From the NCBI GenBank assembly GCA_034231615.1, contig CM067312.1, positions 8,554,546 through 8,618,545 on the forward strand: 64,000 nucleotides of DNA. The letters are read 5' to 3'. Within the stretch, counting starts at the first letter, position 1. Each line of letters opens with the position of its first letter. The notes under the pieces are model-generated. The model was given only the letters and a program-made list of their open reading frames with translations. It searched no databases and was not told the origin of the DNA. This document shows positions 1 through 12,100 of the stretch, piece by piece. The DNA is from Meghimatium bilineatum. Taxonomy: Eukaryota; Mollusca; Gastropoda; Stylommatophora; Philomycidae. A program made the position numbers and the translations under genes.

Positions 1-40
1 ACATTGCTTATTTACATAGTGAATACAAAATAATACTCAC

Positions 41-133
41 GTTGAAGATGTCTGAGGACATACTTCTGACAGGAACTATTTTTGCATTTTCTATAATCTT
101 TTGTTTTTCTTCTGCTTCTGTCCAAGGGAAATC
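41..133 (-). CDS. MAD2L2: MAD2L2 exon 6
   Basis: Acceptor TTCATTTTCAG and donor GTGAGT. It encodes DFPWTEAEEKQ, then IVPVRSMSSDIFN, the conserved seatbelt region (DFPW and IPLKTMTSDIL in human). It is in phase 0 at both ends. A SINE A copy sits about 28 bp upstream of the acceptor. Confidence 0.94.
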
Positions 134-3100
134 CTGAAAATGAAGAATCATGTGGATAGCATAATGCTTCTGATTTCTTCTTCAACATTCATTCTCAAAC
201 TCCCGCTGGATCTTTCTTGTAGCAGGACAATGCTCCTACTAGATATCCAGCAGGATGTAGTCCAGAGAATGGAAATGCGTTGTGTCGCCGTTTTATTTGC
301 ACCAATAGCCTGGCGCATCCGTCTTCTGCGGTATAATGCTTCTGATCAAGTACAGATAATCATTATTTCATTGCTTTTCCTTAACTAATACTGTCTTCTT
401 CTTTCATTCGCTAGTAATGTCTATATTCACCAGTAATCTTGAATTGAAAACATCAAGGAATGGTCTGCATGTGACTTTTCTACACTCCTCTAAATGTCTT
501 AGGATAGAGTTGTTTGGAAAGCTTTTTCGGCTTATGCATCCTTCTTCGGCATTTATTCTCAAACTCCCACTGTATCTCTCTTGTAGCAGGACAATGGTCC
601 TACTAGATTTCCAGCAGGATGTAGTCTAGAGAATGAAAATGCGCTATGTCAAAGTTTTATTTGCACCAATGGTCCAACAGATCCGCCTTTGGTGGCACTG
701 ATGTATCCAGAGTGGCATCCGTACAACTATGACAGATTATAGGTCTTATTATTATTATTATGCAGTTGTGTGCAGATATAGACATTTCTTGTGTGATAAG
801 GTATGACATGTTGGTTGTTGTGGTACACCTTCCATTAAAGGATACCTGCTTAGAATAGAAATGATTTGAAATAAGATCACCAATGAGGAACTCATGCAAA
901 GAACTAAGGAAACAGCACAAGATGGATATGGCATACATTAAGAATACTAACTTGAAGTATTCTAAGATGTTCTGAAATCCACAGGAAAAGAGGAAGACCA
1001 AGAAATAACTGTAGGAAAGAATTAGATGCAGAGATAAAGTCTTGGTAGAACATGGAAAGTGAAGGAAGCTAGAGCTAAAGATAGGACAAGATTGTGGAGG
1101 GGTTTGTTTTTTAATTTTAATTATTCTGTACATATAGTATATTCTTATCACATGATGAAAAACTTTTGTTCCAGCAAAACAAGTAAGTCTACTTATCAAG
1201 TTATTTAGATATGTGCATGCCCATGTGCAGCTAGGGCCTTAGTAACACTGTGACCTGCCATCCAGGTCGTAAGAGGCAACAAAGGTGGTTTGGGAGTAGC
1301 TGCATGGGGAATCTTTTCAGGGTGTACCAGTAGCCTACTAGACTTACTAGAGTGTAACAGTATACTTCTAGTATATGACTATATAGTGAGACTTTTATTC
1401 CAGTGAAAATCTCTCGAACATTAATCTTCATATTTCTATGTTTCATACAGTAGGGCCTATGTCCTGTTGTTCTCTACTAATGTATGCTTCGTACCGTATG
1501 GTCTGTTCTCTACTTTTGGGTTAAATGCATGCCTTGTCTCAATTGCCTACTTTTGTCTACTATCACATACCCCCTGTAAATGATGTAGAGATGCAGTCCA
1601 ATGGACTTTGTCCTTCTGTGACAGACTCCTAAGTAGCAAAGAATGCCCAATTTACCATCGCTGCTGGTGGGAGAATGATGAACTAATCAAGAGATATACC
1701 GGTAATTCTGGTGTCGGGGGAAACAATCCGATACTGGAAATGCAAGAGCTGGGGTAGCACAAGACAAATGGAACAGAAATAATTACAAGTGTTACCAATA
1801 TTTGTAAACAAAACATACTAGCAATGTGACAGACGATGTTTTGACTAAAAGCCATCAGGATGAAACACAACAAGCAATATACTAAACTAGCATGAAAAGT
1901 AATGTGAAAGTTAGATGTGTCTGGCTGAACCCACAGATATTGCAGCAGAGCTGTAAACCATGGCACAACGCATTCATTTCTCTGGACTACATCCTGCTAA
2001 CCGGCTGGAATTTTGTGAATTAACACAGACAAATTGTGTACACATTAATATTTATGTACGACAAAGGGGTCCCAAGGTAGCAGCCTGCCATCAGGGATGA
2101 AGATAACTCTTCATGTAAGCCACAGCAACTATTAGGTGGCCAATTCCTTTCTGTGCTGTGTTTACCTTCCCCAAATCATGCGTCAACTAAATACCCATTT
2201 ACAACTGAGTCGTCTGGAGGAGCAGTCATATCTGGCGAGAAATCACGAACTGAATTTTGTGCTCCCAGGCGTGGTTTCAAACCTGGCACACTAACCCAGT
2301 GATAGTAAGCAAGCTCACTATCAACTTGGCAACTGCACTCCACACTATTTATATAAATACATAGTAATACATTTGTGTATTCTTGTTCTTCTTCTGCATT
2401 CATTATCAAACTCTACACGTCTGTATGTTGCTGGAACCTAAAATAGAAAGAAAGAATAGTGACACTGCAACCTATCATGCATGTTGTAAGTGGTGACTAG
2501 AGAGGTTCTGCGGTGGAGTTGACTCCCATCCCATGTAGGGTCAAAGTTACACAGAAGCCATGCTGAAGTCGGATGTGTCAGGCCGAAAGACGTAGATATC
2601 GCAGCAATGCTGTAAATCATGACACAACATATTCCGGACTACATCCTGCTAATCTGCAGGAGTTTGAGAACGAACGAAGAAGAATTTGATTTCTTTTACC
2701 TTTCGCATCAGCTGCTCCTCCACTGCTGCCAAAGTAGAATTCATTGTATGAGCATGAACTGTCCATGTTGTGCCTGAAACATGACAAATGGACATTTGGT
2801 ACTAGTGCGTATGAAACTATTGAAACAAACAATGTTTCCAAACGCTTTCTATAAAAAAAAGTCAGTAATTTGTTTGATAGAATGTGCATTGTAAATCATA
2901 GTAATTCATTTGCAGTGTTACCAGTCCGTCGCTGGTGCATGTTTTAGTTTCTTATGAATTTCACACTTTTTATGACTTGCTACTGCTAACCAAAACACTT
3001 GTGTCCCCTGCTGAAGACGGATGTGTCGGCCGTTGGCATAAATAAAACGACAACACCACACATTTCCATTCTCTGGACTACATCCTGCTGGAAATCTAAT

Positions 3101-6100
3101 AGGACCACTGTCCTGCTATAAGAGAGATCCAACGAGAGTTTGAGAATGAATGCTGAAGAAGAAGAAGATAGTAGGGCCATTAACATGTTCATAACATGTT
3201 CTACAGTTGTGTGAATCAGCTTCCATTTTTTCCTGAAATTCTGCATATTCTCAGTCTTATATCCATAGTCTTATTCTCAGTCTTATATCCATAGTCTTAT
3301 ATCCATAGTCTTATTCTCAGTCTTATATCCATAGTCTTATTCTCAGTCTTATATCCATAGTCTTATTCTCAGTCTTATATCCATAGTCTTATTCTCAGTC
3401 TTATATCCATAGTCTTATACTCAGTCTTATATCCATAGTCTTATTCTCAGTCTTATATCCATAGTCTTATATCCATAGTCTTATTCTCAGTCTTATATCC
3501 ATAGTCTTATATCCATAGTCTTATATTCTCAGTCTTATATCCATAGTCTTATATCCATAGTCTTATATCCATAGTCTTATTCTCAGTCTTATATCCATAG
3601 TCTTATATCCATAGTCTTATATCCATAGTCTTATATTCTCAGTCTTATATCCATAGTCTTATATCCATTGTCTTATTCTCAGTCTTATATCCATAGTCTT
3701 ATTCTCAGTCTTATATCCATAGTCTTATATCCATAGTCTTATATTCTCAGTCTTATATCCATAGTCTTATTCTCAGTCTTATATCCATAGTCTTATTCTC
3801 AGTCTTATATCCATAGTCTTATTCTCAGTCTTATATCCATAGTCTTATTCTCAGTCTTATATCCATAGTCTTATTCTCAGTCTTATATCCATCATCTCTC
3901 CGCCGAAGACGGATGTGTCGGGCCATTGGCGCAAATAAAACGGCGACACAACGCATTTCCATTCTCTGGACTGCATCCTGCTGGAGATCTAATAGTACTG
4001 CTACAGGAGAGATCCAGCAGGAGTTTGAGAATGAACGCTGAAGAAGAAGAATATCCATCATCTTATTCTCAGTCTTATATCCATAGTATGAAACATTACT
4101 TTCTATTTGTTCTAGTGATCCTCCTTGCCTTGCCAGCCTTTGGTCATGTTACTCATTCATAACTTTTACTAGTTCATTATGAAATGTATCATCATCAAGT
4201 GCCATCTCCACAACAAAATTGGCAGTAACTGAGCTCTGATATTTATCAATTTTTCTTCTTCTTCAGCGTTCATTCTCAAACTTCCGCTGCATCTCTCTTG
4301 TAGCAGGACTATGGTCCCACTAGACTTCCAGCAGGATGTAGTTCAGAGAATTGAAATGCGTTGTGTCACCATTTTATTTTCGCCAATGGGCCGACACATC
4401 CGTCGTCAGCGGACTTATCAATTCAATGTCACACAGAAATTGCTATACAAATGTTTGTTTGTTTTGCGTTCGCTCCATTGTAACCATCACGGATATCCGT
4501 GCGATTTCCGCTGGGAGCGTGATTACGTTGTGCCACCGTTATGCGCCTTGTAGGCCTAGCACATCCGATTTCGGTATGCCTTGACAATTCGGGTGGGCTA
4601 CCCTTAGCCTGTGACAGCCTCTATATCTGTCTCCAGGCACGCGTAGTGGCGACTCTTCGCATAGACGATTTTTGTTCTCGTCTGACTCGTACGAGGTGTT
4701 CCACTGTCTATGAACTTGCTTCGTGTAATTGGACGTGCTGTGCCTGTGCCCATTGGGTACTGAACCGTTTCTCATCCGTGAGCCTGGTTCCTTAAGGGGA
4801 AGAACTCAACAGAGGAGTTGGGCCCTGGCTCTTTCGCCCTCTTAGCCGAGGTGTCATTACCGACATCGTGTACCCCTTGTCCAAGTTCGAGTCTCACACC
4901 ACGCGTTTGAGAGCAAGGCGTTCTCGAGCTGATCGTCCTTGTCCCAATAGCGCCTGAGCCCATCAGGTACTGAACCCTTTCTCTCTTCAAGTGTATTTCC
5001 GGTGTAGGAAAACCTGACAGTAGAGTTGGGCCAGGGCTAAATCGTTGTCCCTTTTGTGCTTGAGCCCATCGGGTACAGAACCCTTTCTCTCTGCAAGTGT
5101 ACTTCCGGTATAGGAAACCTTGACAGTAGAGTTGGACCAGGACTACCATCGTTGTCCCTTTCTTGCCTAAGCCCATCGGGTACAGAACCCTTTCTCTTCG
5201 CGAGCATATTTCCGGTTTAGGAAGGCTCGACATTAGAGTTGGATTAGGTCTTCTTGCTTTACCAAATGCAAATGAATGGGTCTGGGTCTCTGCCTGTAAG
5301 GAACTCAGGTAACTATATGCTCGTCTCGAGCTGACGGAGCTTGTAGTTCTCCTTTCCTAGAGACTTTTCACTTTCTATTTGCAGTTCGCGCTGCCCTCTA
5401 GCGCTGTTCTGCCCTTTCATTGTTTCATTGTACTCAGTATGAAATCTATTTGTCTCTCACCATGCATCTACCTTTACGTGCATTTTACATTGGCCGCCCC
5501 TCCAATGTTCGGACTGGACTGACTAGCTTCACTGTATGTCGACAGTGTCGCTATATGTGGTGATGCTGGTGGTGTCAGAGATATTGTCTGTCTCTTGTGC
5601 AGTCAAATCTCTTTACATCTGCTACCTCCACATTCTCGGACATGATCCCCAAATGATTTGGCCAGAATCAGCTTGAGCTGCTGTATTTCTGTTTCCAGGG
5701 TGCACCGCGTGGAGGTACATTTGGGATCTTGGTTATCTGCTAACCCTGGGTCCGCCTAGAGCAATGCGTTCCCTTTGCACCCCAATATACAAATAGTAAA
5801 AGTAATACAATATGTTGTGACGTATTCTGTTGTGTATATTATTTTACCGAATTCACATCATTTACAGAAAACAGATAGGAACATTTTTTGTCAATATCAC
5901 GACTTGCACAAGTGCCTGACATTTGATTTCATACAACCTGTGTTTAACATGTAAAATTTCTTTCATGTAATTTAAAGGCATATGAGCATACAGTATTATA
6001 CCTGAATTTTTCTGGGACCAACAGCACTAAGGATGATGTGGTCAGCTTAACTTCAATACTATTTAAATATCAACACATATTTTGAAATCTTTTGGTATCC

Positions 6101-9100
6101 TTATAGTTTTACGTTAAACTCTGTGACCGAGAGGTAGTATGTGCAAGGTATCTGGTTCTATTTCAACTAAAGCCTGTTGGGTATCTGGACCATTCATAAA
6201 AAATGGCATTCTACTATACATAAATATTGCTTAGAATATCACAACACCCAAAAAATTATTGATTTCCATCCTGAATAGGATATACTAACTTCCCACATCT
6301 GTTGCCAGGGCCCAAATTAAAAGCATAGAATGGTAACAATGTTACCAGCCATACATGTTGTAGGATGCGACTAAGGAGGTTTTAGGATGGAGTTCACTGT
6401 CCCATGCTATAAAGGGTCAAAGTGACCAGAGGCCATGCTGAAGTTGGATGTGTCAGGCAGCAAGGTGCAGAAAAGCTTTAGAACATGACAACTCATTCCA
6501 TTCTTCAGACTATATCCTGCTAATCAACAGGAGTTTGAGAATGTAGAAGAGAAAGTATGAAGGATCTAGCAGTGTGATTCAGGCTATGGCATCATTACAG
6601 GTGATGTTTTAATTGATGCTTATATTGCCAGCATTTCTTCATTATAAAGTTGAAGATAATTTCAATCTCAATACATGTTTGAGATAAAAACCAACTCTCA
6701 AAATCCCATTATATGTTAGAGATTAAAACCAACATATTTAACAAAACCCATTATATGTTAGATGACATATCTTGGTTAAGCTAATGCCAAATGTTCAGAC
6801 AGACACATATTTATTAGTGCCCACCTTTGGTTGCAGGCTGAAGTAAGGCATCACTAACATTGAGCTTGAGAAGGAAACCTCTAAGGGATTGTTCAACTTG
6901 AAATAAGTGTGGATCTGTCCTGTAGTTCAACGAAACAAAAAGACAAAATGTATATTCTTCTACTGTGTTTGATGTAATCTATCCCCTTAGATTTCCCTTT
7001 CTGGTTTGAGTGTACATCATGTTTCTAGTTAACAGCAAAGATAATTTTCTTCTGCGTTCATTCTCAAACTCCTACAGTCTCACCCGTGTGTAGCAGGGGG
7101 TTCAAAAGGGAAGCAAAGAATAGCAACACTAACACTGTTTACCTTTCATTCCATACATGTTGTAGGAGGCGACTAAGTAGGTTATCGGGTGAGTCGGTTC
7201 CCATATAGGAGGATAATATCTTCTTAGGGGGATCTTCCTGGCACAGTTATTAAGCCATTCACTTTGTTCTCAAGAGGATGTGGGTTCAAATCCTGATCGT
7301 GACATCTTGTTTATAACGGGTTTTATTGAAGATTATCACTTGAAGATACAGAGTTACGTGTTATGAATGGTACTCTCTGCAAGCAACATGCTATTTCCTT
7401 GAGAAGACAGAATGTATATGGGGTAACCTGAGTACAATGAAGTCATTTCTCTATGTCTTTTCATCTCATATAGGGAAAAAATTGACCCAGCAGCTATACT
7501 GAAGTCGAATGTATCAGGCTGAAAGGCATAGATATTGCAGCAAAGCTATAAACTATGACAGCACATTCTGTTCTCTGGACTATATCCTAATAATTTGTAG
7601 TTTGAGAATGAACACAAAATAAGAAACTACTACAGATTAGTAAGATATAGTCAGGAGAATGAAGTGTGTGTCATGGTTTACACCTTTACTGAGATCTGCG
7701 CCTTTTGGCCTGACACATCTGACTTCAGCATGGCTTCTAGGTCATTCAGACCATCTATCAGATGGGACAGCCAACTCCACCACCAAACCTTTTTAATCAT
7801 CTCATATGACATGCATGGAAGGTAACAGTGTTGCTCTTCTTTTATTCTTTGCTCCCCTTTTGGCCTGGCAACACAGGAGTGCTAATGTATATCATAAATG
7901 ATTCTTTGCATTTTTTTTCATTTGTGAGACTGCATTTTCATTGATTTTTTGTTCATTTGTGAGACTGCATTTTCATTGATTTTTTACACTGATATTGATG
8001 ATAGACTCAGATACAGATAAGGAAGCCTATATGTACAAATATTACACTCAGATACAGATAAGGAAGCCTATATGTACAAATATTACACTCAGATACAGAT
8101 AAAGAAGCCTACATGTACAAATATTACACTCAGATACAAGGAAGCCTACATGTACAAATATTACACTCAGATACAGATAAGGAAGCCTATATGTACAAAT
8201 ATTACACTCAGATACAAGGAAGCCTACATGTACAAATATTACACTCAGATACAGATAAGGAAGCCTATATGTACAAATATTACACTCAGATAAGGAAGCC
8301 TATATGTACAAATATTACACTCAGATACAGATAAGGAAGCCTATATGTACAAATATTACACTCAGATAAGGAAGCCTATATGTACAAATATTACACTCAG
8401 ATAAGATAAGGAAGCCTATATGTACAAATATTACACTCAGATAAGATAAGGAAGCCTATATGTACAAATATTACACTCAGATAAGATAAGGAAGCCTATA
8501 TGTACAAATATTACACTCAGATAAGATAAGGAAGCCTATATGTACAAATATTACACTCAGATAAGATAAGGAAGCCTATATGTACAAATATTACACTGAT
8601 ACAGATAAGGAATGGATTTCTTGATGACCATAATGCTGCAACTCCAAGTAAGTCCATTTGTTGTCAGGTGGATTGTCTCTGCACTTTATCAGAGACATGT
8701 TGTTCTTAGGTGTGGGAGTTGGTCTTCGCCACCAACAGTCATAAATCCAGGACTACCACAAGGGTCACCTCTGTCCCCAGTACTATTCAATGTGTATACA
8801 GTTCAAATTACAAGCTGTCAGATTGCAGGACCAGGGAGTACCATGTCTTATGCTGATGACATCTTGGTATATAGGCAGGGCAGAGATAGAGAAAGAATTG
8901 CCAGAAATTTGCAGAGGGAGCTTGATCGCATAGAAGAATGGTGCAGTAATTCTGGAGATTTTGTTAATCCATCAAAGGCATCGATAACATGGTTTTCCCT
9001 AAACAATCACATAGTGAACACGTCCACGCCATCGGTTACTTTGAGAGGAAATGTCCTCGAGAGAACCAGCACAATGAAGTACTTGGGGGTCATGTTGGAC

Positions 9101-12100
9101 CGAAGTTTGAGTTTCAAAGATCATGTTGACCACATAATTGTAAAGGCTTATAAAGGTCTTGCGGCGATGAAAGTTATGGCTGCTGCTCAATGCGAACAGA
9201 GACTGCTATTTCTGCTGTATCAGGGATTGGTGGTGGCGGTGGTAGAGTATGCACTGGCAATTCTGACACTGAGTCAAACTCAAACAGAAAGATTGGATAG
9301 AATCCAAAATTAAGCAATGCGAATAATTTTGGGGTGCACGAGAGATACGGCAGCTCGGGCTATGCGATACCTACTTGATTGCCCAACTGCGAGCAAAGAA
9401 TACAAATGTGCAGGGCGCGGGACTACCTAAAAATCACCGCTGATAAAGAGCACCCTCTACACCCAGAAATTATCAAAGTGAAAGGAAGTCGACTAAAGAG
9501 AGGAAAGTTGTGGATGGGGCGCGCAGAGGACGTTATACAGAGTGTCTGCAGATTGGAGGATGTACTACCTGGTGCCGAATGGAGTCTGGCACCCTCGGAT
9601 TACCCAACAGCGTTCGAAGGAGTAATAACACTCAATAGAGAGTGCAGGGAATGGTGTCCGACAGTGGTCGAGTTGGAGGTGCTCGCTCTGATCAGTGAGA
9701 ATTCCAGGGAAGGTGATATAGTTATATATACAGATGGGTCGGTTGAGAGACACATCAGGAGTTCCTGGGCTTTCACGGCTCAAAGGTGGGGAGGGGGGAA
9801 GACTATCAAAGAGGAAAGTGGTGCATTCGTTCAGACGACAAGCAGCTTGACAATGGAGATTCTGGCGGTGACCAAAGCTTTGCAATGGGTCTGCTCACAG
9901 ACTGTCTGCGAGCATGCCTGTATCCTCAGTGACTCCATGAACATGATTGTGAAAGTTCAGACGGGGTACGTTCGAGAACAGTAGCTGGATGCAGTGAATA
10001 ATTCCTGTGTGCGTACAGTGATTTTTATTTTTGTGCCGGGACATGCGGGAGTCCGGGGTAATGAAAGAGCAGATAGGTTGGCCGCCCACGCTGCCAGCTA
10101 CTACGGCTGTTGGTGGAGCGATGTGACTCTTGTTCCATGATTAGAATAAAGGAACTTGGTTTGAAATGTGGTGTCGCTAGAAAGGAGAGTTTTCGTGGGC
10201 GAAAAAGAATGATGGTCAATCAACAACATACTGGGACTGTCAGTCAACGTGTAATGGCGGATACACTCAAGGAAAGATCTGAGCACCTATGGACTTGTCC
10301 GGAGTGCAATGACGATGATCCAACGACTACCTAACTAAGATAAGGAAGCCTAATAAGTACAAATATTACACTCAGATACAGATAAGTAAGTGTACATGTA
10401 CAAAATCATCTAAAAATAAACCAACCAATAAAACTTACTCCTTCCATCTTTCTCTGATGTCACCAATTTCTAAGACGAAGCGTTCAATTGGTTCATTTGT
10501 CTGCTCTTGTAAAATGACCACAGATATTTTGTCAATTCTTCCTTTAGACAACAAGGACTTGAGACTATCTAGTATACTACTAATGTAACTGCAAACGTCT
10601 GGATGAAGGCACATCTGCAGAAGTCATGTTTACAGTAATTATATCTTAATGTTTCCAAGTAGTCTTCCTGTTATAATAGATATACGGTAAGCTCTTTACT
10701 AAATCTATCTAATCGCTAAACCCTTTGTTGCCTTTCAGCGTCAGGGGTAGAAGTATTTTCTACTTAATACTGATATATCTTAATATATTCCAAGATTAGG
10801 GTGATGCCTGTTCTTTGTCTAATATCCTCATTCTGTCTCTTAGTGATATCCCTAGGATTCTGCGCAAACATACCATTTCAGCTGTCACAGGCTTGCGTTT
10901 GAATTGTGCTGTCATTGTCCATGTTTGGCATTGGTAGCACAACATTGGCATAATGATCGTTTTGAATAGTGTTATTTTAGTGTTTAAGTCTACATTTTTG
11001 TTTCTGAAGATTGATGTCATTACTAAGTATAGGCCTATTATCACAGCTCTTGGTTAAAAAAGAGGACCTTAGTCTCTTGTTCTGTATCCATCCATCCATC
11101 TATTTATACGCCTTTTAGCTCCCTGCAGAGCATAGATCTTCAACAAATCTCCACCATCTTGTCCTATCTTTAGCTATAGCTTCCTTCACTTTTCATGTTC
11201 TGCCAAACTTCTTAATCTCTGCATCTAATTCTTTCCAACAGGTATTCCTTGGTCTTCCTCTTTCCTTGTTGGTTCTTGACCAATGCCTTGTCGTACAATG
11301 CTTTCTGTTGGTCTTCTTAATGTATGTCCTATTCATCTCTAGCATCATTTCCTTCCTCCACTGGAGTTTGTTTAGTTCTTCCTCCACTGGAGTTTGTTTA
11401 GTTCTTCCTCCACTGGAGTTTGTTTAGTTCTTTTCATGAGTTTCTTCTTGGTGGTTTTATCATACTATTTCAAACCTTCTATTCTCCACCAAAGACAGAT
11501 GTATTGGGCCATTGGAAAAAATAAAATGGCGACACAATGCGTTTCCATTTTCTGGACTATATCCTGCAGAAATCTAGTATGGCTATAGTCCTACTACAAA
11601 AGATCCAGCAGGAGTTTGAGAATGAATACTAAAGAATGACTTGCTGTGTAGACATGTCAAACTGCGAACGAGAAGAAGAAGAATACTAAAGAAGATGAAA
11701 AATCTTCAATTTTATGCAGGCATCCATTGACAAATGTTTGTAGTTTTCAGGTTGTTACTTAATTGTGTCTATGGTTTGAAGTTTTTGACTTAACCAGGAG
11801 TATTTTTTACAGGAAGGGTAGCCAACCTCAACCTCAATCTCCTTAACCGCCTCCTATGACATGCATGAAAGGTGGCAGTGTCACTATTCTTTGCTCCTCT
11901 TTCGCGCCCCACACACAGGTGCTCTTGATCTCAGTCAGGTTTAAATATATCTGTATTTTCCACCATATCGCCCGTGGCAACCCAGTCCTGGACTTCCAGT
12001 TCAGGGTACAAAGAATAGGGCCACTATATTCTACCCATGCATGTCGTAGCAGGCAACTAAGGAAAGTTGACAGACTCACCTGTAAAACACCATCATTGTC

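Noticed and set aside
423-481. Alternative MAD2L2 exon on the minus strand (AG and GT borders)
   Set aside because: Its phase does not fit exons 5 and 6, which join directly in phase 0, and it has a stop in the needed frame.
3246-3897. CRISPR array
   Set aside because: The repeats are contiguous with no unique spacers, and the DNA is animal.
3926-4162. Small protein from SINE A (HNAFPFSGLHPA region)
   Set aside because: The same frame is broken in other copies and the sequence is a SINE.
5870-6300. Possible gene in MAD2L2 intron 4
   Set aside because: No open frame of useful length or known motif.
8072-8334. Tyr/Gln-rich repeat proteins
   Set aside because: Frames through minisatellite M2; overlapping copies in two frames show they are not genes.
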